Of a stretch of 64,000 nucleotides of DNA, positions 15,991-24,677 are shown piece after piece. Origin of the DNA: JBMOMT01 sp049324835 (GTDB taxonomy: Bacteria; Chloroflexota; Anaerolineae; CAYNKW01); the NCBI GenBank assembly GCA_049324835.1, contig JBMOMT010000030.1, forward strand, positions 44,289 to 108,288, given 5' to 3'. Position 1 is the stretch's first letter; each line of letters begins with the position of its first letter. The notes beneath the pieces are model-generated. The model saw nothing but the letters and a program-made list of their open reading frames with translations, was not told the origin of the DNA and ran no database searches. A program made the position numbers and the translations under genes.

Positions 15991-17323
15991 GTTTCTGGAT
16001 AAATTGGAACAGGCCGGGAGACTGGTTCGGATTCCCAGGCAGGTCGATCCGTACCTGGAGATGGCGCGGTTGATCAACGCCCTCGACGGCCAACCGGTGT
16101 TGTTTGAGCGCGTCAGAGGCTCCGAGTTCCGCGTCGTCTCGGGCATCTGTTCGCGGCGTGAGTTTTTCGCCCTGGACCTGGGCGTCCCGCCGGACAGGCT
16201 GCTTTTTGAGCTGGCCCAGGCTTTTGCCCGGCCCGCGCCGCCGCCGCTGGTGGCGGCCGGCCCCTGCCAGGAGGTCGTCGAGCGCCAGGTTGACCTGAAC
16301 CGATTGCCGATCCTGACCCATATGCCCGCCGACGGCGGCCCCTACATCACCAGCGGCGTGGCCGTGATTCAGGACCCCGATTTTGGTCGCAACGTGAGTT
16401 ATCATCGGTTGATGCAACTGGACGAGCGACGTTTCACGGCGCGCATCGTGGAAGGGCGCGGCACCCACACCGCGATGGGCAAAGTAAGCGGCGATCTGGA
16501 GATAGCCATCTGTCTGGGGGTGTCCATACCGGTGCTGCTGGCGGCGGCCATGTCCCCACCCAAGGGCGTCGACGAGCTGGGTATTGCCCATGCGTTACGC
16601 TCCACGCCATTGGTGCGTTGCCTCACCAAGAACCTGACCGTGCCGGCAGACGCCGAGGTGGTGCTGGAAGGGCGCATCACGCGCCGCCTGGCCGACGAAG
16701 GGCCGTTCCTGGATCTCACCGAGACCTGGGACGTGGTGCGACGGCAGCCCGTGATCGAGATCGATTGTGTCACCCATCGGCGCCGGCCCATTTATCACGC
16801 GCTGCTACCGGGCAAACTGGAGCACAAGGCCTTGATGGGTATGCCGCGCGAGCCGGGCATCTATGCGGCGGTGAGTCAGGTGTGCGATTGTCGCAACGTG
16901 TCTATCACGCCGGGGGGCATGAGCTGGCTGCACGCTGTGGTGCAGATCCACAAACGCCGGGCCGACGATGGTCGCCGGGCCATCGAGGCGGCTTTCGAGG
17001 GCCACGGATCACTCAAGCATGTGGTGGTGGTCGACAAAGACGTGAACCCCTTCGACCCGCACGATGTCGAGTGGGCCATAGCCACACGCTTCCAGGCCGA
17101 TCGAGACCTGATGGTGTTTGAGGATCAGCCCAGCAGCTCGCTGGACCCTTCGGCGTCGCAGGAACCGGGTCAAAAAGCTCGCACGGCCAAAATGGGCCTG
17201 GACGCCACCATTCCCTGGCATACCCACCGGGGAGGGGCGCGCTCTGAAGAAGAGCGGCTGGCATTCCACCGTGTGAGTTATGAGCCGCTGGAAATTGACG
17301 GCTATTTGGTTAAGGAATCTTAA
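15977..17323 (+). CDS. UbiD-family prenyl-FMN-dependent decarboxylase
   Basis: A 448-residue decarboxylase. The ATG at 15977 is favoured over a GTG at 15968 because GAGGGTGA lies at good spacing. Recognisable parts are LREFLDKLEQAGRLVRIP at the start, then DGGPYITSGVAVIQDP, the prenyl-FMN-binding SYHRLMQLDERRFTARIVEGRGTH, and the E-rich CIGVS/LAAAMSPPKG region. UbiD proteins act on aromatic or alpha,beta-unsaturated acids. Placement directly after mvk and ubiX makes trans-anhydromevalonate 5-phosphate decarboxylase (archaeal mevalonate route) the most interesting candidate. A menaquinone or aromatic-acid decarboxylase cannot be excluded from sequence alone. Confidence 0.92.
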   Translation: MSLREFLDKLEQAGRLVRIPRQVDPYLEMARLINALDGQPVLFERVRGSEFRVVSGICSRREFFALDLGVPPDRLLFELAQAFARPAPPPLVAAGPCQEVVERQVDLNRLPILTHMPADGGPYITSGVAVIQDPDFGRNVSYHRLMQLDERRFTARIVEGRGTHTAMGKVSGDLEIAICLGVSIPVLLAAAMSPPKGVDELGIAHALRSTPLVRCLTKNLTVPADAEVVLEGRITRRLADEGPFLDLTETWDVVRRQPVIEIDCVTHRRRPIYHALLPGKLEHKALMGMPREPGIYAAVSQVCDCRNVSITPGGMSWLHAVVQIHKRRADDGRRAIEAAFEGHGSLKHVVVVDKDVNPFDPHDVEWAIATRFQADRDLMVFEDQPSSSLDPSASQEPGQKARTAKMGLDATIPWHTHRGGARSEEERLAFHRVSYEPLEIDGYLVKES

Positions 17324-17335
17324 CGCGATTTTGCG

Positions 17336-17364
17336 TTGACCTGCGTGCCCGGCAATGGTATAAT
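17336..17364 (+). promoter_or_regulatory. promoter of the adenylate cyclase gene
   Basis: TTGACC at 17336-17341, a 17-bp spacer and TATAAT at 17359-17364: eleven of twelve consensus bases. The predicted start of transcription near 17371 leaves a 25-nt leader containing AGGAGG before the ATG at 17396. Confidence 0.85.
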
Positions 17365-17395
17365 GAAGGGTGGGGGGTATGCAGGAGGATGCAAC

Positions 17396-19945
17396 ATGCC
17401 ATCACACGAAGCGTTGGCCCAAAAAGAACGTGAACTGGCGATCATTCTGGCCATCGACCATGTCCGCGACCGTGGTCTGGCGCCGCAGGCCATGTTGGCC
17501 GAGATCGCCCGCACTGTGGGGCAGCACCTGGATGCCGATCTGTGCCTGCTGGGCCTTGTCGACCGGGCAACAGCCCACCTCGGCCTGGCAGCGGTGGTGG
17601 ATCGCGCCGAGATTTTTCAAGCTCTGGATCAGGACGCTATCCGGCAGGTTTTGGAAGCCTCCCTGGCGCTGGATGGGGTCACGCCGCTGGCGGCGGACGC
17701 CGGTTGGGGTGCGACCGGCCCGCAGTATCTGCTGGCCGCCCCTCTGATCGTCAACCGCGAGCGGTTCGGCGCGTTGCTGCTGGCCAATCGCGAGCGGCCC
17801 TTTGGGGTCGCAGATCGTGCGGTTTTGGCGGCTGCGGCCAGCCAAACCGATTCGGCAGCGGCGCAGGCCCATCTGCTGCACGATCTGGAGCAGCAAAACC
17901 GCCGCCTGGAGGCGATCTATCGGGTGGATCGTATTCGCGACCGGACGATGGACTCGGCGGACATGCTCTCCGCTATGGCTCAGGTCATCACCGATGCCGT
18001 GGCCGCCGACTGCTGCCTGCTGGGGTTGGTGGACGAGATGAGCGGCCAGGTCGAGTTGCGGGCCGTGGACGACCGTATGGGGTTGTTGCGCCGTTTGCCG
18101 TCGGAGCGGTTGCAGGCGGCGCTCCGGGCGGCCACCGATCTGGAGGAGATCGGCTGGCTGCCGTTGGCAGCGGGCGTCGGCGCGCCAGAGTTGGATCAGG
18201 CGCTCGCCGTGCCGCTGGCCATCGACGGGCACAAGCTGGGCGCCTGTTTGCTGGCGAATCGGCAAGGTTCCTTTCATCCGGACGATGTGGAGCTGGTGCG
18301 GGCGGTGGCCTCGCAGATGGATTCGGCCATCGTGCACGCCCGCGCGTTGCATCACTTGCAGCAACGCCACCGCCAGCTCGAGGCCATCTACGAGATCGAC
18401 CGCATCCGCGACGAGATCGAGGATACGCAGCAGCTCATCTCTGCCGTGGCAAATGTCGTCACCAGTGCTCTGAGGGCCGATCTGTGCCTGATGAGCCTGG
18501 TGAGTGAAGAGACGGGCCAGATCGAGCTGCGGGCCATCGACGACCGCAGCGGTCTCTTTGGTCGGCTGGATCGGGCCGTTGTTCAAGACACCCTCGACCG
18601 TGTCATGGAGATGGAGGCGCCTGGTTTCCTGGCGTTGCACGAGAACGATCTGTGGGTGCGTCATGGTCTGACCCACGGTCTGGGCGCGCCGTTGCGTGTG
18701 CGGGAGGAAAGGTTGGGCGCGTTTTTGCTGTTCACTGCCGGCCGGCCGTTTACCTCTGACGATGTGGCGCTGCTGGAAGCGGTGGTCAGCCAGACCGATT
18801 CGGCTGTGGTTCACACCCGCACTTTTCGCCATCTGGAGATGCGCACCAAAGAACTGGAAACCGTCTATCGCGTGGATAGCATCCGGGATCAGATCCAGGA
18901 TTTTGGCAGCATGCTCAGCGCTGTGCTCAACGAGTTGTGCACGGTCATGGAGGCCGACACAGGCTTTATCATGCTGTTCGATGAGAGTGGTCAGCAGTTG
19001 GAGCTCAAGGCCTCTACCGAGGACGACATTCTACGCACTGTGGATCAATATCAGTGGATCGAGCGTGCGGCCAACGAAGCCCTGCACGAGGGGGATCTGA
19101 TCAGTCGCCAGGGGTTGACGCCGCAAATTCGCTCCCTGTTGTGTGTGCCGTTGGTATTACGCGACAAGGTCATCGGCGTTTTTGGGGCCGTCAACCGGCA
19201 CGGGCCGGGTGGCTTTACCCGCGATGACAGGCGTTTGCTCAAGGCCATCACCAGTCAGGTGGACACGGCCATTTTCGAGAGCCTGGACAAACGTCGCATC
19301 CGCAGCGCCTTTGAACGTTATGTGGGTGAGGCGGTCATGGAAGAGATGCTCCGCCGCACCGACCGTGACTTTTTGGCCGTGGAGCGTATGCCCATCACGG
19401 TGTTGTATTCTGACATGCGAGGCTTTACCACCATCGCCGAACGAACCGATGCCGCGGTCATCGTGGAGACACTCAACGCCCACCTGGGCGCGATGACCGA
19501 CGTGGTGTTGACTCACCAGGGCACACTGGACAAGTTTGTGGGTGATGAGGTGGTGGCTCTGTTCGGCGCGCCGCTGCCCATGGCGGATCACGCTTTACTG
19601 GCGGTGCGGACGGCGCTAGAGATGCAGGCAGCACATCAGATGTTGATGGAGCGGCTGGCTGCTGTGGGCCGGGAGGCTGTGCCCATTGGTATTGGCATCA
19701 ATTCCGGCGAGATGGTGGTGGGCAACATTGGCTGTTCCAAAAAGGTGGATTACACTGCCATCGGCGACGCCATGAACCTGGGGGCCCGGCTGTGCAGCCT
19801 GGCCAAATCGCACCAGATTCTCATCAGCGAGAGGACCTATCAACTGGTCAAGCAGGCTGTGCGGGTCAACAAGCTGGAGCCGGTGCTCGTCAAGGGCCGT
19901 GTTCAGCCGGAGCAGATTTACGAGGTCGTCGGCATCGTCGAATAG
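17396..19945 (+). CDS. class III adenylate cyclase with four GAF domains
   Basis: An 849-residue cytoplasmic signalling enzyme. Four GAF domains lie at roughly 25-165, 190-330, 345-490 and 505-650. Each is introduced by the same coiled linker signature (LEAIYRVDRIRD and variants), suggesting internal duplication. The C-terminal class III cyclase domain (about 665-849) has both metal Asp residues (SDMRGFT and GDEVVALFG). It also has the adenine-selecting Lys and Asp (LDKFVGD, VDYTAIGDAMN) and the transition-state Asn/Arg (NLGAR), so cAMP is the expected product. GAF ligands are unknown. The start is set by the AGGAGG site and the promoter just upstream; an AI-2E transporter gene follows 20 bp downstream. 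Confidence 0.92.
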   Translation: MPSHEALAQKERELAIILAIDHVRDRGLAPQAMLAEIARTVGQHLDADLCLLGLVDRATAHLGLAAVVDRAEIFQALDQDAIRQVLEASLALDGVTPLAADAGWGATGPQYLLAAPLIVNRERFGALLLANRERPFGVADRAVLAAAASQTDSAAAQAHLLHDLEQQNRRLEAIYRVDRIRDRTMDSADMLSAMAQVITDAVAADCCLLGLVDEMSGQVELRAVDDRMGLLRRLPSERLQAALRAATDLEEIGWLPLAAGVGAPELDQALAVPLAIDGHKLGACLLANRQGSFHPDDVELVRAVASQMDSAIVHARALHHLQQRHRQLEAIYEIDRIRDEIEDTQQLISAVANVVTSALRADLCLMSLVSEETGQIELRAIDDRSGLFGRLDRAVVQDTLDRVMEMEAPGFLALHENDLWVRHGLTHGLGAPLRVREERLGAFLLFTAGRPFTSDDVALLEAVVSQTDSAVVHTRTFRHLEMRTKELETVYRVDSIRDQIQDFGSMLSAVLNELCTVMEADTGFIMLFDESGQQLELKASTEDDILRTVDQYQWIERAANEALHEGDLISRQGLTPQIRSLLCVPLVLRDKVIGVFGAVNRHGPGGFTRDDRRLLKAITSQVDTAIFESLDKRRIRSAFERYVGEAVMEEMLRRTDRDFLAVERMPITVLYSDMRGFTTIAERTDAAVIVETLNAHLGAMTDVVLTHQGTLDKFVGDEVVALFGAPLPMADHALLAVRTALEMQAAHQMLMERLAAVGREAVPIGIGINSGEMVVGNIGCSKKVDYTAIGDAMNLGARLCSLAKSHQILISERTYQLVKQAVRVNKLEPVLVKGRVQPEQIYEVVGIVE

Positions 19946-19965
19946 AGTGGGGAGGGGGCTGGCAA

Positions 19966-21087
19966 ATGTCCGCTGCGCGTCGGAACCGTCTGGTATTGAT
20001 CCTGGTGTTGGGGCTGATCGTCGGTGCGATGGTTTTCGTGGCCCGGGCGGCCCTTTTTCCTTACCTGCTGGGTCTGGTGATCGCTTACCTGGTACTGCCG
20101 CTGGTCAACTGGTTCGAACGTCGTGTGCCGGCATTTCTGAAACGGCGGCAACTCGCCCGCCCGTTTTCCATTTTGATGGTCTATCTCATCGGGCTGGCGG
20201 TGCTGATCGGAATCGTGGCCTTTTTGGTGCCGCGCATCAGCGAGCAGGTGCAGGCCCTGTGGCAGGCCAGAGAACAACTCATCCAGACAATCTCGGATCT
20301 GTTTCAGACGCTGATGGCCCGCTACCGCAGCGATGTGCCGGATCAGGTTCGCCAGGCGATTGAGGACAATCTCTCCCAAATCTCGGCCCGACTGGCGACG
20401 TTGATTCAGAGCGGCCTCAGCCGCACTGTCAGCGCCGTGACGTCGACCGTCAGTTTTGTGTTGGGTTTCATCGTGATCCCCTTTTGGCTTTTTTACATCC
20501 TGAACGATCAGTCCCGCGTCTCTCTGACGTTGTTGCACCTGATTCCAGAACGGCTCGAGGCCGACGTGCGTAACCTGTTGCGCATCAGCGACGACATTTT
20601 CAGCGCCTACATTCGTGGCCAGTTGTTGCTGTGCCTGTTCGTCGGAGTGATGGCCTCGGTAGGGTTGAGCGTTGTCGGCGTGCCGTATGCGCTACTGTTG
20701 GGGTTGGTGGCCGGCGTGTTCGAGTTGATCCCTTATATCGGGCCGTTGCTGGGGGCCGTGCCGGGGGTCATCGTGGCAGCGCTCGTTTCCTGGCCCACGG
20801 CCGGTTGGGCGGCCGTGGTCTTTTTTGTCATTCAGCAGGTGGAAAACCTGCTTCTGGTGCCGCGCATCTCTGGGGCGAGCGTGCGGCTTCACCCGGCCTT
20901 TGTGATGGTGGTGCTGGTGGTGGGCAACGAGGCTGCCGGGCTGTGGGGCATGCTGCTGGCAGTGCCGGTGACGGCGCTCATCCGCGATGTGTTCAAATAT
21001 CTCTACCTGCGCTTTTCCGACGAGCCGGTTTCGCCCGGCGAGGCGTTGGGTCGCGTTCGCACCGAAACCGTACGCATCGATGTGTAA
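19966..21087 (+). CDS. AI-2E/PerM family transporter
   Basis: A 373-residue membrane protein of the AI-2E exporter/UPF0118 family. It has two N-terminal membrane helices, a cytoplasmic coiled region rich in Gln/Glu (about 95-150), then five or so further helices with the family stretches IPFWLFYIL, GVPYALLLGLVAGVFELIPYIGPLLGAVPG and QQVENLLLVPRI. Family members export small molecules or take part in Na+/H+ exchange; the substrate cannot be read here. The ATG at 19966 follows GGGAGGGGG and lies 20 bp after the cyclase stop. Confidence 0.9.
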   Translation: MSAARRNRLVLILVLGLIVGAMVFVARAALFPYLLGLVIAYLVLPLVNWFERRVPAFLKRRQLARPFSILMVYLIGLAVLIGIVAFLVPRISEQVQALWQAREQLIQTISDLFQTLMARYRSDVPDQVRQAIEDNLSQISARLATLIQSGLSRTVSAVTSTVSFVLGFIVIPFWLFYILNDQSRVSLTLLHLIPERLEADVRNLLRISDDIFSAYIRGQLLLCLFVGVMASVGLSVVGVPYALLLGLVAGVFELIPYIGPLLGAVPGVIVAALVSWPTAGWAAVVFFVIQQVENLLLVPRISGASVRLHPAFVMVVLVVGNEAAGLWGMLLAVPVTALIRDVFKYLYLRFSDEPVSPGEALGRVRTETVRIDV

Positions 21088-21150
21088 GGCTTTGAATCTG
21101 GGGGCATGGGAATGTGTGACCTGGGCTCTGAGGCCCGAAGGGAGTCTGAG

Positions 21151-22179
21151 ATGCTGGAGGAAAAAACCTTTACCTTTCCTTTTCGAGAGCAGGACTGGGG
21201 CTCCAAGTTTCTCATCGGAGGCTTGTTGCACCTGATTGCGCCGCTGGTGCTTTACCTGCCCATCGTTCTGCCGCGGGGATATTCGTTGCGCGTCTGGCGC
21301 GATGCGCTGCTGGGTTTATCACCCCGGCTGACCGGGTGGGATGACTGGGAGGGGATGGGCGTCAAGGGGTTGGCTTATTACGGCATCATGCTCCTCTATT
21401 CGCTGCCGGTGTGGCTGGCCTGGGCCGGCGTGCTGGTCATCGTCGTTGGGGGAGGGATGGTGTTGGGCCTGGGCATCCAGGCCATACAGGAGACCGGCGT
21501 TTCAGACCTCGGGCCGGTGCTGTTCTCGTTCCTTTACATCGGCCTGATAGGTCTGGCGTCTCTGGTGGCGGTGGTGATCAGCCTGTGGGCAGGTTTGGTT
21601 TTCCCGATGGCGGTCGGTCGTTATCTGGATCAAGATCGCCTGGGTGCAGCTTTTGAGCTGGGTGTGGTGTGGCGTCTGACACGGGCCAACCTGGGCGGGC
21701 TGTTGTTGGCCTGGTTGGTGTTGCTGGGCATCAACCTGCTGCTGGTCACGGTTGTGAGCGCCCTGAGCACCGTTCTATGCTGGCTCCCTTTTGCCAGTCT
21801 GCTGCTGGCCGCACCGGTTGGCTTTTATCTGTCGTTGGTGCAGGCGCGTCTGATGGGCCAGGTGTACCGTGATGCCCGGCAGCGACTGGGTGATCTGCCC
21901 GCTGCCGCTGCCGGGGCGCAACCGGCCAGGCCAGCAAGCCGGGTAGAAGAGGTGGTGGTCCTGCCCGTGGCGGAGGCAGCCGTCCCGGCGCCCATCACGG
22001 CGCTGGGACTTGGGGCGCGGCTGGAGCGAGTGCTGAACGAAGCCGGGCTGACCACGGTGGACGCCTTGTTGGAGCGTCTGGCCGAGGGAGACGCAGCTTT
22101 GTTGTCCGTTCGGGGAGTGGGTCGCCAGTCGTTGGCCGAGATCAAACGCCAGTTGGCGGCTGGTGGTTTCCTGGGTTGA
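21151..22179 (+). CDS. DUF4013 membrane protein fused to an RNA polymerase alpha-CTD-like helix-hairpin-helix domain
   Basis: A 342-residue protein. Residues 1-245 resemble DUF4013 polytopic proteins, with a short N-terminal FPFREQDWGSKFLIGG amphipathic start and about six membrane helices. After a Pro/Ala-rich linker, residues 285-340 carry LGARLERVLNEAGLTTVDALLERL, then LLSVRGVGRQSLAEIKRQL. This closely follows the layout of the C-terminal domain of RNA polymerase alpha and related helix-hairpin-helix modules. The function is unknown; membrane-tethered nucleic-acid or protein binding is a guess. The ATG at 21151 has a GGGAG site; ATGs at 21106 and 21112 are less well placed. Confidence 0.78.
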   Translation: MLEEKTFTFPFREQDWGSKFLIGGLLHLIAPLVLYLPIVLPRGYSLRVWRDALLGLSPRLTGWDDWEGMGVKGLAYYGIMLLYSLPVWLAWAGVLVIVVGGGMVLGLGIQAIQETGVSDLGPVLFSFLYIGLIGLASLVAVVISLWAGLVFPMAVGRYLDQDRLGAAFELGVVWRLTRANLGGLLLAWLVLLGINLLLVTVVSALSTVLCWLPFASLLLAAPVGFYLSLVQARLMGQVYRDARQRLGDLPAAAAGAQPARPASRVEEVVVLPVAEAAVPAPITALGLGARLERVLNEAGLTTVDALLERLAEGDAALLSVRGVGRQSLAEIKRQLAAGGFLG

Positions 22180-22271
22180 AGGGTGGTCGCGTTGGTTCTG
22201 GGGTGAGTCGCATCGCCTGCTCGTCGGGGGGTTAAGGTATCTGTCTGTCGCATCGTTGATGGAGGTGCTTC

Positions 22272-23282
22272 ATGCCCCATGTGCTAGCCCTGGGCGACAT
22301 CAATGTCGATTTTGTGGCGCATATTCCCTTTTATCCCAGGCCAGGAGGCGACGGCGTGGCTCACCATGCCCGGCTCTACAGCGGTGGATCGGCGGCCAAT
22401 ACGGCGTTGGTGCTGGCCCGGTGCGGCGTAGACGTGGGGCTGATCGCCCGTGTGGGCCGCGATGCGTTGGCGGCCCAGACGTTGGTGGAGCTGACCGAGG
22501 CCGGCGTGGATACTCGCCAGATTCAGTACGACCCTACGTTAACCTCAGGGGTCATGTTTATCGCCGTCACCCCCGATGGCGAGCGCACCATGTTTGGTTA
22601 TCGCGGGGCCAACGTGAGCCTCGACCCGTCGCTGCTCGATGTCGTCGAAGTCACTCAAGCCCGGCTCTTGCACGTGTCCGGGTATGCTCTGTTGCAATCG
22701 CCGCAATGCGATGCGGCCTGGCGAGCGATGGGCCTGGCCCGCGGGGCAGGGGTGAAGGTTAGCCTGGATCTGGGTGTGGAGGCGGCTCAAAGCCGTACCG
22801 ACGAGATGCGTCAGTTGCTCCAGTTTGCCGATTGGCTTTTTCCTAACGAGCTGGAGGCAGAGAGCCTCATCGGCCATGCCAACGGTGTCGGTGCGGTGGA
22901 AAAGTTGTTGGACTATGGCCTGGAGGCGGTCATTCTCAAGCTGGGCGAGATGGGTTGTGTGATCGGCTCCCGCGAGGGGGTCTTGGGCGTGCCGGCCTTT
23001 GACGTGACGGTGCTCGATACTACCGGCGCTGGTGATAGTTTTGACGCCGGCATCATCGCCGGTCGTTTGAACGGCCTGAGCTGGCGGGCCAGTGGTCTGT
23101 TGGCCAATGCCCTGGGAGGGCTGGCGGCCTCTGTAGCGGGCGCTGGCGAGTCTTTGCCGGGGCCTGCCGACGTCGTGCAGTTGTTGGACGAACGTCGGCA
23201 TCAGGGCCTGTGGCGTGGCTGGCAGGACGAGTTCGAGGTCGTTTCGGCCTTTTTGAAAAGCTCTATCGAGAGACATGGCTGA
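22272..23282 (+). CDS. PfkB/ribokinase-family sugar kinase
   Basis: A 336-residue kinase. The N-terminal GDINVDFVAHI and GGSAANTALVLARCG and the C-terminal DTTGAGDSFDAGIIAGRL are PfkB signatures, the latter holding the catalytic Asp and anion hole. It is expected to phosphorylate a sugar or nucleoside in the cytoplasm. Substrate choice cannot be read from the motifs. GGAGG precedes the ATG. The histidine kinase gene follows 15 bp downstream. Confidence 0.9.
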   Translation: MPHVLALGDINVDFVAHIPFYPRPGGDGVAHHARLYSGGSAANTALVLARCGVDVGLIARVGRDALAAQTLVELTEAGVDTRQIQYDPTLTSGVMFIAVTPDGERTMFGYRGANVSLDPSLLDVVEVTQARLLHVSGYALLQSPQCDAAWRAMGLARGAGVKVSLDLGVEAAQSRTDEMRQLLQFADWLFPNELEAESLIGHANGVGAVEKLLDYGLEAVILKLGEMGCVIGSREGVLGVPAFDVTVLDTTGAGDSFDAGIIAGRLNGLSWRASGLLANALGGLAASVAGAGESLPGPADVVQLLDERRHQGLWRGWQDEFEVVSAFLKSSIERHG

Positions 23283-23297
23283 GGAGAGTGGCTCTGC

Positions 23298-24569
23298 ATG
23301 GACGAACCGTGGAGCGGGCAAGAACGTATGGCTTATCTCGAAGAGCGCATTGCCATTCTGGAGCGTATGGTCCGGGTGAGCCAGATCATCACCTCGACGC
23401 TGGATCTGCCCCAACTTTTGACCATCATCTCCGAGGTAGCCACCGAACTCACCAAAACCGAGGCGGCTTCGATCATGCTGTTGGACAAGAACACCGGCGA
23501 GCTTTTCTTCGAGACCGTCACGGGCGACAAAAAAGACGAGGTCAAACGGGTCACGGTGCCATTGGAGGGTAGTATTGCCGGCTGGATTTTCACCCGCAAA
23601 GAACCGGTCATCATCCGCAACCCGCAGCAAGACCCACGCCATTTCCGTGGCGTGGACAGGCAGGCTGCTTTTTTCACCCGTTCGTTGATGGGCGCGCCGC
23701 TCAACTTTCGTGGCGAAACCATCGGCGTGATCGAGGTGATCAATCGCATTGGGGATGAGGACTTTGCCGATGAGGACCTGCAAGCGTTGACAGCCCTGGC
23801 TTCGCAGGCGGCCATTGCCATCGAGAACGCGCGGCTGCTTTCCGAATTGCAGCGGGCTTATGCCAGCCTGGCCGAGATGGATCAGGTCAAGTCCGATTTT
23901 GTGGCCATCGCTTCGCACGAGCTACGAACCCCGCTCAACGTCATTTTGGGATACGCCACTTTTCTCAAAGATGACCTGCGCGGCGATGCCGGCGACCAAT
24001 TGGAGATCGTGCTTCAGAGCGCCATGCGCCTGCGGTCGCTCATCGATGACATGGTCAACCTGCGCCACCTGGACACCGGCGAGGCCAGGGCGCATCTGGA
24101 GCTGACCGAGTTTCCGGTGCATCAACTCGTAACCGACGTGATTCAAGAGTTCTCTGGCGTGGCCGAGGCCAGACGTTTGAGCCTGAGTATGAGACGCCCA
24201 TCGCAGGCGATAAAAATCGTGGCCGACCGGCAAAAAATCTACCTGGTGCTGGTCAACTTGTTGTCCAACGCCCTCAAGTTTACGCCGTCTGGCGGGCGGG
24301 TGTTGATCGTCGTCGAAGATCGAGATACGGAGGTCTGGGTCGCAGTGCGCGATACGGGCATTGGCATCCCGGCCGGCAAGCTGGATCGGATCTTTGAGCG
24401 GTTTTATCAGGTGGAGGGCAGCCTGGCGCGCCATTACGAGGGCATGGGGCTGGGGCTTTCCATCGCCAAGGGTATGGTGGAATTGCACGGTGGGCGCATC
24501 TGGGCAGAGAGTGTCGAGGGCATGGGCAGTTCGTTCACCGTGGCGCTGCAGAAAAAGATCTCGGCTTGA
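23298..24569 (+). CDS. GAF-domain sensor histidine kinase
   Basis: A 423-residue soluble sensor kinase. A GAF domain (about 35-185) is followed by a HisKA dimerisation domain with the phospho-accepting His in SHELRTPLNVILGY (about residue 206). A HATPase_c domain then carries the N box (NLLSNALKF), G1 (DTGIGIP) and G2 (GMGLGLSIAKG). There are no membrane segments, so the signal is intracellular. No cognate response regulator lies nearby. It is probably co-transcribed with the PfkB kinase, and a clear terminator follows. Confidence 0.92.
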   Translation: MDEPWSGQERMAYLEERIAILERMVRVSQIITSTLDLPQLLTIISEVATELTKTEAASIMLLDKNTGELFFETVTGDKKDEVKRVTVPLEGSIAGWIFTRKEPVIIRNPQQDPRHFRGVDRQAAFFTRSLMGAPLNFRGETIGVIEVINRIGDEDFADEDLQALTALASQAAIAIENARLLSELQRAYASLAEMDQVKSDFVAIASHELRTPLNVILGYATFLKDDLRGDAGDQLEIVLQSAMRLRSLIDDMVNLRHLDTGEARAHLELTEFPVHQLVTDVIQEFSGVAEARRLSLSMRRPSQAIKIVADRQKIYLVLVNLLSNALKFTPSGGRVLIVVEDRDTEVWVAVRDTGIGIPAGKLDRIFERFYQVEGSLARHYEGMGLGLSIAKGMVELHGGRIWAESVEGMGSSFTVALQKKISA

Positions 24570-24596
24570 GCCGGGCGCGCGACCAGGGCTCGCCAG

Positions 24597-24624
24597 GCAG
24601 CCGATGCTGGTCGGCTGCTTTTTC
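24597..24624 (+). terminator. intrinsic terminator after the histidine kinase gene
   Basis: GCAGCCGA (24597-24604) pairs perfectly with TCGGCTGC (24611-24618) around a 6-nt loop, followed by five T. Confidence 0.88.
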
Positions 24625-24648
24625 ATTTGTGTCGAGATGGTGTATAAT
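24620..24648 (+). promoter_or_regulatory. promoter of lepA
   Basis: TATAAT at 24643-24648 is exact. A weak TTTTCA lies 17 bp upstream at 24620-24625, within the T-run of the preceding terminator. Confidence 0.55.
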
Positions 24649-24677
24649 CCTCACCAGTCTAGCAATGGAATTGGGAT

